From assembly GCA_016926575.1 (NCBI GenBank), contig JAFGOJ010000482.1, positions 1-5,434 of the forward strand: a DNA stretch of 5,434 nucleotides, given 5' to 3'. The position numbers and the translations under genes are program-made. Positions 1 to 5,380 of this stretch are shown here, in pieces. The stretch's first letter is position 1. Every line of letters starts with the position of its first letter. Source of the stretch: Anaerolineae bacterium (GTDB lineage: Bacteria; Chloroflexota; Anaerolineae; B4-G1; DUEL01). The notes under the pieces were generated by a model. It was not told where the DNA came from, made no database searches, and saw only the letters and a list, made by a program, of their open reading frames with translations.

Positions 1-8
1 GCCTTCAT
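1..8 (-). CDS. Possible start of a further minus-strand gene, cut by the window edge
   Basis: A minus-strand ATG at 8-6 begins Met-Lys-Ala and runs off the window after two and a half codons, so nothing can be said of the product. It is preceded by the purine-rich GAGGGGAGG at 20-12. The AGGGG part lies 6 nt from the ATG, a normal spacing, whereas the GGAGG part is only 3 nt away. Same strand as the liv operon, but separated from livF by about 250 bases of palindromic sequence, so it would probably be a separate unit. Only the ribosome site and start codon support it; it may be chance. Confidence 0.25.
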
Positions 9-10
9 AG

Positions 11-27
11 ACCTCCCCTCAGGAGGT
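11..27 (-). promoter_or_regulatory. Small inverted repeat covering a possible ribosome site
   Basis: ACCTCC at 11-16 and GGAGGT at 22-27 form a 6-bp perfect inverted repeat with a 5-nt loop. On the minus strand the arm nearer the ATG at 8 is part of the putative Shine-Dalgarno sequence, so a transcript starting upstream of 27 could mask it. If the candidate promoter at 29-57 is used, the start point would fall near 22 and the upstream arm would be lost, so the two ideas compete. Confidence 0.2.
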
Positions 28-28
28 A

Positions 29-57
29 ACTTTAGCACAAAACGCCTGGGAAAGCAA
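29..57 (-). promoter_or_regulatory. Weak candidate promoter for the edge gene
   Basis: Minus strand TTGCTT (57-52), a 17-bp spacer, then TAAAGT (34-29) preceded by TG one base away (extended -10). Matches to consensus are 3 of 6 and 4 of 6. The spacing and the TG motif favour it, but the hexamers are poor. Confidence 0.2.
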
Positions 58-111
58 GGGTGAGAACGTTCGCGGGGGCATTTCACTACTTCGAAAATAG
101 ACCGCGTTCTT

Positions 112-161
112 GCTCCCGCCGGGTCTGTGACCCGGCGGGAGCGCGGGTCGTGGACCCGCGC
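112..161. repeat. Two overlapping GC-rich palindromes downstream of livF
   Basis: A perfect 14-bp inverted repeat (arms 112-125 and 129-142, loop TGT) is followed at once by a perfect 9-bp inverted repeat (arms 141-149 and 153-161, loop GTG). They share bases 141-142 and have the same core, GGGTC-3 nt-GACCC, so one may be a partial copy of the other. They lie 117-166 nt past the livF stop. No T-run follows on either strand within a few bases, so they are not classic terminators; they look like REP-type intergenic repeats. A further 10-bp palindrome, GAAAGCTTTC, lies at 179-188. Confidence 0.6.
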
Positions 162-206
162 CGAGCGGGTGTCACGCTGAAAGCTTTCTCGCCGCCGAAA
201 GGGGGA

Positions 207-249
207 ATGGGGGTTTTGCGGGCGGCGAAGCCGCCCGCAAAACCCCCAT
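207..249 (-). terminator. 20-bp perfect hairpin ending the liv operon
   Basis: Arms 207-226 and 230-249 are perfectly complementary over 20 bp with a 3-nt loop (GAA on plus, TTC on minus). The stem begins 9 nt after the livF stop codon, where an operon-ending structure is expected. Downstream on the minus strand comes TTCCCCCTTTC, not a clean T-run, so termination may be weak or need another factor. The hairpin could instead mainly protect the mRNA 3' end. The perfect symmetry and tiny loop also fit a mobile palindromic repeat that landed here. Confidence 0.55.
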
Positions 250-258
250 CTTCCCACA

Positions 259-975
259 TTATTTCTCTCCCAGGTAGGCTTTGCGCACGCGCTCGTCTTG
301 CAACAGGCCGCGGGCCGGGCCAGAAAGGACGACGTGGCCGGTCTCCAAAACGTAGCCGCGATGCGCCACTTTGAGGGCCGCGCGAGCGTTCTGTTCGACC
401 AGCAGGATCGTCACTCCGTGCGCGTTGATCTCGCGCACGGTTTCGAAGATCGTCTTGACCAGCAGAGGGGCCAGGCCCAGCGAGGGCTCGTCGAGCATCA
501 ACAAGCGCGGCTGTGCCATCAACGCGCGGGCGATAGTGAGCATCTGCTGCTCGCCACCCGAGAGCGTGCCACCGAGCTGGTTCTTGCGTTCTTCCAGGCG
601 CGGGAAGAGGTCGTAGACGCGGCGGCGGTTTTGCTCGATCGCCTCCTTGTCGCCGCCCAGGGTGTAGGCGCCCATATTGAGATTCTCCGTCACCGTGAGC
701 GTGGAGAAAATCTGGCGGCCCTCGGGTACCTGAGAGACGCCCTTCCCGACGATCTGGTGCGCGGGTACGCCGCTGATCGTCTGGCCGTCGAAGGTAATCG
801 TGCCTTGAACCGGGCGGATCAGGCCGGAGATCGTGCGCAGCGTGGTCGTTTTGCCGGCGCCGTTCGCACCGATGAGAGAGACGATCTCTCCCTCTTCGAC
901 TTCCAGATCGACGCCCTTGAGGGCGTGGACGTGCCCGTAATACGTGTGCAGGTTCTCGATCTTCAAGAGGGCCAC
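259..975 (-). CDS. livF: LivF-type ATPase of a branched-chain amino acid ABC importer
   Basis: ATP-hydrolysing subunit on the cytoplasmic face that, paired with LivG, powers uptake through LivH-LivM. The 238 residues match the usual LivF length. Visible motifs: Walker A GANGAGKT (36-43), Q-loop in VSQVPEGR (Gln82), signature LSGGEQQ (138-144), Walker B LLMLDEP (158-164, catalytic Glu163). The switch position is VEQN with Gln195 where most ABC ATPases have His; this is normal for LivF and helps tell it from LivG. The C-terminus RKAYLGEK is also typical. The start codon is GTG at 975-973, 2 nt after the livG stop (TAG), with a strong AGGAGGTG site inside the end of livG, so translation is probably coupled. 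Last gene of the operon; a large hairpin follows. Confidence 0.96.
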   Translation of the reverse strand: MALLKIENLHTYYGHVHALKGVDLEVEEGEIVSLIGANGAGKTTTLRTISGLIRPVQGTITFDGQTISGVPAHQIVGKGVSQVPEGRQIFSTLTVTENLNMGAYTLGGDKEAIEQNRRRVYDLFPRLEERKNQLGGTLSGGEQQMLTIARALMAQPRLLMLDEPSLGLAPLLVKTIFETVREINAHGVTILLVEQNARAALKVAHRGYVLETGHVVLSGPARGLLQDERVRKAYLGEK

Positions 976-977
976 GG

Positions 978-1850
978 CTACACCTCCTCGTCCTCTTCTT
1001 CACCCAGGTAGGCTTCGATGACACGTGGGTCGTTCTGCACCTGTTCCGGCGTCCCCTCGGCGATCTTCTTGCCGTAGTCCACCACGACGATGCGCTCGCA
1101 GATACCCATGACCACCTTCATATCGTGCTCGATCAGCAACACGGTGATCCCTTTTTCGCGGATCTGGCGGATGACGGCCATCAGGTCGAGCGTTTCCTGC
1201 TCGTTGAGGCCGGCGGCCGGTTCGTCCAGAATCAAGACGAGCGGCTGGGTCGCCAGCGCGCGGGCGATCTCCAGGCGACGCTGGTGGCCGTAGGGCAGGT
1301 TCTTCGCCAGGTCGTCGCGGTAATCCGCCAGCCCCATGAAGGCGAGGAACTGCTCCGCTTCTGCGACGATGTAGGTCTCCTCGTTGCGCTGCGAGGACGG
1401 GCGGAAGACCGCACCGGCGACCCCCGCTTTGGTGCGGTGGTGCAGGCCGGCCATCACGTTTTCCAACGCGGTCATGTTTTTGAACAGATGGATGGTCTGG
1501 AACGTGCGGGCGATGCCCTTGTGGGTGATTTCGTGAGGGCTGAGCATGCGAATCTGGTCCCATTGCGCCTTGATCGGTTTGGCGGGCAGCCAACTCAGCC
1601 ACCAGATGGGCGTGGTCAGTCGCTGCCGCCACGCCAACTCGGGGTGAGCGATGCGGTCCCCGTTGAAGGTGATCTGACCCGCTGTGGGGGCGTAGATGCC
1701 CGTGATCATGTTGAAGATCGTCGTCTTTCCAGCGCCGTTGGGGCCGATCAATCCGAGAATCTCGCCTGCGTTCAAATCGAAGTCGACCCGGTCGACGGCG
1801 GTCAGGCCGCCAAATACTTTCGTTAGGCCTTGAATACTGAGAATTGCCAT
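978..1850 (-). CDS. livG: LivG-type ATPase of a branched-chain amino acid ABC importer
   Basis: Second cytoplasmic ATPase, expected to pair with LivF. Motifs: Walker A GPNGAGKT (36-43), Q-loop RTFQ (Gln118), family-typical degenerate signature [12 protein letters not shown] (186-197), Walker B LILDEP (206-211, Glu210), H-loop [11 protein letters not shown] (His242) and C-terminal IEAYLGE. The segment [14 protein letters not shown] (137-150) is characteristic of LivG. At 290 residues it exceeds E. coli LivG (255): Walker A to Q-loop is 33 residues longer, mostly a Trp-rich insertion at about 70-105 (includes [13 protein letters not shown]), and the protein ends in an acidic tail EEEDEEV. The ATG lies 3 nt after the livM stop. 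The only upstream SD candidate is a weak GGGGTGA overlapping that stop, so translation is probably coupled to livM. Confidence 0.96.
   Translation of the reverse strand: MAILSIQGLTKVFGGLTAVDRVDFDLNAGEILGLIGPNGAGKTTIFNMITGIYAPTAGQITFNGDRIAHPELAWRQRLTTPIWWLSWLPAKPIKAQWDQIRMLSPHEITHKGIARTFQTIHLFKNMTALENVMAGLHHRTKAGVAGAVFRPSSQRNEETYIVAEAEQFLAFMGLADYRDDLAKNLPYGHQRRLEIARALATQPLVLILDEPAAGLNEQETLDLMAVIRQIREKGITVLLIEHDMKVVMGICERIVVVDYGKKIAEGTPEQVQNDPRVIEAYLGEEEDEEV
981..988 (-). promoter_or_regulatory. livF ribosome binding site inside the livG 3' end
   Basis: AGGAGGTG (988-981) is nearly the full anti-SD complement; AGGAGG ends 7 nt before the GTG start at 975. It is formed by the last Glu-Glu-Val codons of livG and fixes the non-ATG start of livF. 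Confidence 0.85.
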
Positions 1851-1853
1851 CGT

Positions 1854-2864
1854 TCACCCCGCTGGATTGACCGGTGCAGCGAGCGCTTCTTCCTTCTCGC
1901 CCCGAATCTCCATCTGCACGCGCCGGCTGGGCCACAGGCCCTCAGGTCGCAGCACCATCATCACCACCATCGACACGCCCACCCAGGCGTCGCGCCACGC
2001 CTTCAGCGGGCGGAACAGCTCCGGCAGCGTGACCATGCCCAGCGTGCCCACAAACGCGCCGGGGATCGAGCCGGTGCCGCCCAGAACAACGATACAGAAC
2101 ATAATGACCGATTCCAAGAACTTCGACAGGTCCGGCGAGATGACCGTCAGTTTACCGGCGTAGAGCCAGCCCGCCAGCCCGGCCCAACTGGAGCCCAGGA
2201 CGAAGGCCAGCAGCTTGGCGTGGGTAGTGTCGATGCCCATCGCCTCGGCGGCGACCTGATCCTCGCGCACGTACATCCACGCCCGTCCCAGGCGCGAGTG
2301 CTCCAGTCGGCGCATGGCGAAGATCGTCAGCACCAGGAAGAAGAGCACCACGTAGTAGTGGTAGATCGGCGCGCGCAGCACCAGCCCGAACAGCTCCGGG
2401 CGGTCGATGCTGCTGAGGCCGTTCGCGCCGCCGGTGATGCCGAACAGGTTGTTCACCAACACCAGCCGCACCACCTCACCGAAGGCGATGGTGACGATGC
2501 ACAGGTAGTCGCCGCGCAGGTGGAGGATGGGGCGGGTGATGATGTAGGCGAACAGGCCGGGAATGATGATGCTCAACGGCAGTGACAGGAGCAGCGGCAC
2601 GCCCAGGTAGAGGTTAAGGATCGCGGCGGTGTAGGCGCCCAGTGCGTAGAACGCCGCGTGGCCCAACTGGAACATGCCGGCATAGCCGACGATGATGTTC
2701 AGGCTGAGGCCGAGGATGATGTACAGCGCCGTGCGCCACAGCACCGAGCGGTAGTAATCGCCCAGCGGGATCGGTACCAGGATCGCCGCGGCGAGCAACC
2801 CGACCTGCCACCAGAGTGCAGGGACTTTGCGCAACGGAGCCAGCCCGTCTCGTATCTTGTCCAT
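1854..2864 (-). CDS. livM: LivM-type permease of a branched-chain amino acid ABC importer
   Basis: Integral membrane subunit (BPD_transp_2 family) forming the channel with LivH. With the start at 2864 it has 336 residues. Family motifs: GLSLNIIVGYAGMFQLGHAAFYALGAY (52-78), RGDYLCIVTIAFGEVVR (117-133), ITGGANGL (143-150), the cytoplasmic coupling segment SRLGRAWMYVREDQVAAEAMGI (190-211) and GGTGSIPGAFVG (262-273), ending LRPEGLWPSRR (305-315) and a polar tail. Hydrophobic segments before, between and after these blocks fit a polytopic protein. A GTG-type start at 2900 would add 12 residues (MSGWRRRCKETA), but it lies inside livH and lacks a ribosome site. The ATG at 2864 has TAAGGAG at the right distance, so I chose it. 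It starts 10 nt after the livH stop. Confidence 0.95.
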   Translation of the reverse strand: MDKIRDGLAPLRKVPALWWQVGLLAAAILVPIPLGDYYRSVLWRTALYIILGLSLNIIVGYAGMFQLGHAAFYALGAYTAAILNLYLGVPLLLSLPLSIIIPGLFAYIITRPILHLRGDYLCIVTIAFGEVVRLVLVNNLFGITGGANGLSSIDRPELFGLVLRAPIYHYYVVLFFLVLTIFAMRRLEHSRLGRAWMYVREDQVAAEAMGIDTTHAKLLAFVLGSSWAGLAGWLYAGKLTVISPDLSKFLESVIMFCIVVLGGTGSIPGAFVGTLGMVTLPELFRPLKAWRDAWVGVSMVVMMVLRPEGLWPSRRVQMEIRGEKEEALAAPVNPAG

Positions 2865-2870
2865 GGCGGT

Positions 2871-2877
2871 CTCCTTA
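2871..2877 (-). promoter_or_regulatory. livM ribosome binding site overlapping the livH stop
   Basis: TAAGGAG (2877-2871): the first three bases are the livH stop codon TAA. GGAG is 6 nt from the ATG at 2864, which fixes the livM start there and suggests that ribosomes finishing livH re-initiate on livM. Confidence 0.8.
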
Positions 2878-3780
2878 CACCTTCTCCGCCACCCGCTCAC
2901 CGAGCAGGCCGGTGGGGCGGAAGATCAGAATAATGATCAGAATAGCGTAGGCGATGACGTCCTTCCACTGGGGCGAGAGGTAGCCCGAGCCGAGCGTCTC
3001 GATGATGCCGAGCATCATCCCGCCGAGCATCGCGCCGGGGATATTGCCGATGCCGCCCAGGATCGCGGCGATAAAGGCCTTCAGGCCGAAGGTCCACCCC
3101 AGCGTGAAGTCGAAGGAGCCGTAGTAGAGCGCGACGATCATCCCCGCCACGCCGCCCAACCCCGGGCCGATCAGGAAGACGACGGCGATGATGCGGTCGA
3201 CGTTGATGCCCATCAGCCGTGAGGTATCGTGGTCGAGAGAGACCGCGCGCATCGCGGTACCCAATCGCGTGCGCTGGGTGAAGAGGTAGAGGGCCCCCAT
3301 CAGCAAGAAGCAGGCTACCAACACGATGATTTGCATGATGCCGATGCGCACCCCGCCGGCGAGCACGATACCGCCGCTGGGGGTGATGCCGTGGGGGTAG
3401 GTGCGCCAACTCGCACCGTAGAGGTTGCGGGCCAGGCTCTGGAGGATGAAAGCCACCCCCAGCGCCGAGATCACCGGGGCCAGCCGCCCGGCCGAGCGGA
3501 GCGGCTTGTAGGCGACCCGGTCCACCAATACCCCTCCCAATGCCACGGTGATCATCACCAAAATAATCACCGGTAGGATCACCCACGGCGTGTCGTTTGC
3601 CAACAGCCCCAGCGCGACGTTCAACCCGGTCAAGCCCAGATAAGCGCCCCACATAAACAGGTCGCCATGGGCAAAGTTGATGAGTTTGAGTACCCCATAG
3701 ACCATCGTATAGCCCAAAGCTACCAGCGAATAAAATGCACCAATTGTGATCCCGTTGATCATCTGCTGGATGAATTGCAT
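2875..3780 (-). CDS. livH: LivH-type permease of a branched-chain amino acid ABC importer
   Basis: Membrane channel subunit (BPD_transp_2), partner of LivM; 301 residues, the usual size. The N-terminus NGITIGAFYSLVALGYTMVYG followed by LINFAHGDLFMWGAY (33-47) is the LivH hallmark. Later blocks are the coupling segment TAMRAVSLDHDTSRLMGIN (175-193), a Gly-rich membrane helix (205-213), LKAFIAAILGGIGNIPGAMLGG (233-254) and the final helix ending FRPTGLLGERV (287-297). The ATG at 3780 is preceded by GGAGG at 3793-3789, spacing 8 nt. It is separated from livK by 92 nt that hold a strong hairpin, and is tightly followed by livM. No defects seen. Confidence 0.96.
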   Translation of the reverse strand: MQFIQQMINGITIGAFYSLVALGYTMVYGVLKLINFAHGDLFMWGAYLGLTGLNVALGLLANDTPWVILPVIILVMITVALGGVLVDRVAYKPLRSAGRLAPVISALGVAFILQSLARNLYGASWRTYPHGITPSGGIVLAGGVRIGIMQIIVLVACFLLMGALYLFTQRTRLGTAMRAVSLDHDTSRLMGINVDRIIAVVFLIGPGLGGVAGMIVALYYGSFDFTLGWTFGLKAFIAAILGGIGNIPGAMLGGMMLGIIETLGSGYLSPQWKDVIAYAILIIILIFRPTGLLGERVAEKV

Positions 3781-3826
3781 GAGACTGACCTCCGCTACTG
3801 GAACTGAAGGGGACCCATAAGCGATA

Positions 3827-3854
3827 AGGGGAGCTCGATCTGCCGAGCTCCCCT
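3827..3854 (-). terminator. Hairpin between livK and livH (partial terminator or mRNA stabiliser)
   Basis: Perfect 11-bp stem AGGGGAGCTCG / CGAGCTCCCCT (3827-3837 and 3844-3854) with a 6-nt loop, starting 18 nt after the livK stop. On the minus strand it is followed by TATCGCTTAT, not a real T-run, so full termination is unlikely. The position, just after the binding-protein gene and before the membrane genes, is where many ABC operons carry a structure that keeps binding-protein mRNA in excess, by partial termination or by blocking 3' decay. Its role here is inferred. Confidence 0.7.
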
Positions 3855-3872
3855 GATTGTGCCACGTGACGA

Positions 3873-5027
3873 CTAAGGCCTCGGCTGTACCGGGTTCAGC
3901 ACCGGATTGCCGTCGGCCTGGATGACGTAGGCAACGTGGATGGTTCCGATGCGGTCGCCGTTCTCGTCCCAGCCCAGAATCGGGCCGGTGAGGCCGTCGA
4001 TGTCGCGCGCCTCGTTGTGCAGGAACTCGGCCAGCACCGCGGAGTCGGTCGACTCAGTCTCTTCGATGGCGTAGCGGATGACGTTGAACGCCTCGGCGGC
4101 CATCAGCCACCACACGCTCTCGACAGGCTGGCCGTACTCCGCCTCGAAGGCGGCCACGTACTCCTGCGCCTCGGGGTATTCCAGGTCCTTGGGCAGCGGT
4201 TCGGTGGTGAAGTACATCCCCGCGGCGTTCTCTATGCCGGCAATCTCCACCAGCTCGGGGTTGTTGGAGGCGTTGCCCATCACCCATTGGATATCCAGGC
4301 CCAGATCGCCGCTCTGCCGCAGCAGCAGGCCACCCTGAGCATGATAGCCGGTGAAGTAGACCGCGTCGAGGCCCGCCCCGGCGATGTTGGTCAGAATCGG
4401 GGTGAAGTCCTGGTCATCGGGGTTGATGGCGTCGTAGAAGGCCACATTGAGCCCCAGTTCCTCGGCGTAGTTGCGCGTGTGCTCGGCCAGGCCCTGGGCG
4501 TAGGTGGAGTTGTCGTGCAGGATGCCGATGGTCTGCGCGCCCAACACCTGGTCCATGAAGTTCGCAGCAAAGAGGCCCTGACGGTTATCCAGGAAGCAGA
4601 CGCGGAAGAAGCGCTGGAAGCCCTTCTGGGTCAGCCCCGTCGCCGTAGAAGACGGGGTGATGTGCAGGATTCCGGCCTCGTTGTAGATCTCGGAGGCGGG
4701 TTCGGTGGCGGTGGAGTTGTAGGCGCCGATGACGGCCACCACGCCCGCGTCGACCAGGCGCTGCGCGACCAGCGCGGCCTGGGTCGGGTCACCCGCGTCG
4801 TCTTCGACGATCAGCTCGACCTGGCGGCCCAAGAGCCCGCCGGACTCGTTGACGTCGTCGACCAGCAACTGGATAGCTCGCTGGAAGCCCTGGCCCTCGT
4901 AGGCGTAGTCGCCCGTCAGGGGCGCTTCCAGGCCGATCTTGATCGTATCCGATTCTTGCTGGCAGCCCGCCAGCATCGGCACGATCATCGCCACAATCAG
5001 GAACAACGGGGCAAGTTTCTTAAGCAT
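3873..5027 (-). CDS. livK: LivK-type substrate-binding lipoprotein
   Basis: Captures the substrate outside the membrane and delivers it to LivHMGF; Peripla_BP_6 / LivJ-LivK family, 384 residues. The signal peptide MLKKLAPLFLIVAMIVPM leads to lipobox LAGC with Cys22 as lipid anchor. The binding fold starts at IKIGLEAPLTGDYAYEGQ (29-46), then VEDDAGDPTQA (74-84), IGAYNSTATEPAS (100-112) and ITPSSTAT (123-130), whose Ser/Thr residues match the carboxylate-binding regions of LivJ; GYHAQGGLLLRQ (227-238) follows. The acidic residue usual in the next loop is replaced (GNASNNPE, 251-258), so the ligand may not be classical Leu/Ile/Val. A TTG start at 5057 is possible in frame, but the ATG at 5027 has AAGGAGG 6 nt upstream and gives a proper signal peptide. 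First gene of the operon. Confidence 0.94.
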   Translation of the reverse strand: MLKKLAPLFLIVAMIVPMLAGCQQESDTIKIGLEAPLTGDYAYEGQGFQRAIQLLVDDVNESGGLLGRQVELIVEDDAGDPTQAALVAQRLVDAGVVAVIGAYNSTATEPASEIYNEAGILHITPSSTATGLTQKGFQRFFRVCFLDNRQGLFAANFMDQVLGAQTIGILHDNSTYAQGLAEHTRNYAEELGLNVAFYDAINPDDQDFTPILTNIAGAGLDAVYFTGYHAQGGLLLRQSGDLGLDIQWVMGNASNNPELVEIAGIENAAGMYFTTEPLPKDLEYPEAQEYVAAFEAEYGQPVESVWWLMAAEAFNVIRYAIEETESTDSAVLAEFLHNEARDIDGLTGPILGWDENGDRIGTIHVAYVIQADGNPVLNPVQPRP

Positions 5028-5033
5028 AGTTCT

Positions 5034-5040
5034 CCTCCTT
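5034..5040 (-). promoter_or_regulatory. livK ribosome binding site
   Basis: AAGGAGG (5040-5034), 6 nt before the ATG at 5027. It excludes the in-frame TTG at 5057, whose reading would run through this site as Leu-Arg-Arg-Arg-Thr and spoil the signal peptide. Confidence 0.9.
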
Positions 5041-5076
5041 AGCAAATGGAATAACAAACAGCGGTTCGACTGGCGG

Positions 5077-5113
5077 AAAAAGGTGCTATACCTGCTCTAG
5101 CTCTTACCTCCTT
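5077..5113 (-). promoter_or_regulatory. Possible leader hairpin containing an orphan SD-like sequence
   Basis: GAAAGGAGGT at 5115-5106 is a ten-base perfect complement of the usual 16S rRNA tail, yet no ATG, GTG or TTG follows within about 20 nt. AAGGAGGT (5113-5106) can pair with ACCTTTTT (5084-5077), 8 bp including two G-U pairs, enclosing an inner stem GCTA/TAGC (5101-5098 with 5088-5085). The same pyrimidine tract could instead pair with the true livK site at 5040-5034. Whether this works as a switch is speculation. Confidence 0.3.
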
Positions 5114-5209
5114 TCAGACCGAACGCACGAAAGTTTCGGCGTCCAATCCACCGACAGAAGATATGCTCGTATCGATAGTGGACAGGTTACTGATCGAGGG
5201 AAACGCGTA

Positions 5210-5226
5210 AATGACTAACAGTCATT
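5210..5226. promoter_or_regulatory. Candidate operator: palindrome over the -10 and start point
   Basis: AATGACT-AAC-AGTCATT is a perfect 7-3-7 inverted repeat centred at 5218, overlapping the -10 hexamer (5224-5229) and the predicted +1. A repressor bound here would block RNA polymerase directly. I cannot assign it to a known regulator family. A further half-site, AGTCATT, occurs at 5291-5297. Confidence 0.55.
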
Positions 5227-5252
5227 ATACGGCAAGAATTTGTCAATGTCAA
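5224..5252 (-). promoter_or_regulatory. Sigma70-type promoter of livKHMGF
   Basis: Minus strand TTGACA (5252-5247), 17-bp spacer (5246-5230), TATAAT (5229-5224): both hexamers match the housekeeping consensus in all 12 positions at the ideal spacing. The -35 box is immediately repeated (TTGACATTGACA, 5252-5241), but the second copy is too close to the -10 to serve. Start point expected near 5217. Such a strong core promoter suggests control by repression. Confidence 0.85.
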
Positions 5253-5308
5253 CAAATCGCATCGCGTCGGGTGCATGTGCTCTCTGGGGCAGTCATTTAT
5301 TTTTAAGC

Positions 5309-5356
5309 CACGAATTAACACGAATTTTTGGGGATGGTTCATTTCCAGGCCGAATT
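5309..5356. repeat. Short phased CGAATT repeats upstream of the promoter
   Basis: CACGAATT occurs at 5309-5316 and 5319-5326, exactly 10 bp apart, and CGAATT again at 5351-5356, 30 bp further on. The stretch is AT-rich compared with the genes and follows a run of T at 5300-5304. It resembles the CACGAATT-type intergenic repeats seen in several environmental bacterial genomes; the phasing could also matter for bending. Nothing coding is seen. Confidence 0.4.
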
Positions 5357-5380
5357 AGGTTTACACTTTGTTTTCCGATC

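Larger units (their letters stand above)
5028..5217 (-). other. Leader (5' UTR) of the liv operon, about 190 nt
   Basis: From the predicted start point near 5217 to the livK ATG there is no ATG on the minus strand, so a classical ATG-started Leu/Ile/Val leader peptide is not present. I see no T-box sequence (no match to the conserved GGTGG-ACC element). Three possible hairpins are visible: 5172-5197 (8 bp with one bulged base), 5119-5139 (5 bp, CCGAA/TTCGG) and 5077-5113 (described separately). Together with 5218-5434 this makes the only gene-free stretch over 300 bases in the window. Confidence 0.6.

Noticed and set aside
388..393. LivF Gln195 in place of the H-loop His, as a possible inactive ATPase
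   Set aside because: VEQN is the normal form in LivF proteins, so this is not a defect.
86..1024. Alternative minus-strand frames overlapping livF and livG, up to 312 codons
   Set aside because: Arg/Pro-rich out-of-frame translations with no motifs, whereas the LivF and LivG frames carry every ABC ATPase motif.
1257..1295. Missing LSGGQ signature in LivG
   Set aside because: LivG family members normally have a degenerate [11 protein letters not shown] signature, which is present here.
1830..2585. Plus-strand frame with a His-rich run, resembling a metal-binding protein
   Set aside because: The His run comes from CACCAT-type repeats that are simply the reverse of Met/Val codons in the last helix of livM; no independent support.
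2865..2900. Upstream start for livM at 2900, adding 12 residues
   Set aside because: It lies within livH, has no ribosome site, and the added residues are polar and basic; the ATG at 2864 has TAAGGAG at good spacing.
2923..2944. Direct repeat GATCAGAATA twice, 12 bp apart
   Set aside because: It encodes a run of Ile/Leu in the last LivH membrane helix; codon repetition explains it.
3936..5042. Long plus-strand open frame opposite livK (368 codons)
   Set aside because: It mirrors the livK codon pattern, is rich in Val/Gly/Gln/Arg without domain motifs, and has no ribosome site; a GC-driven shadow.
5028..5057. Upstream TTG start for livK at 5057, adding 10 residues
   Set aside because: The added codons include the Shine-Dalgarno sequence itself and would put an Arg-rich stretch ahead of the lipoprotein signal.
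5028..5217. T-box or leader-peptide attenuator for branched-chain amino acids
   Set aside because: No ATG in the leader, no Leu/Ile/Val codon run behind a ribosome site, and no T-box core sequence seen.
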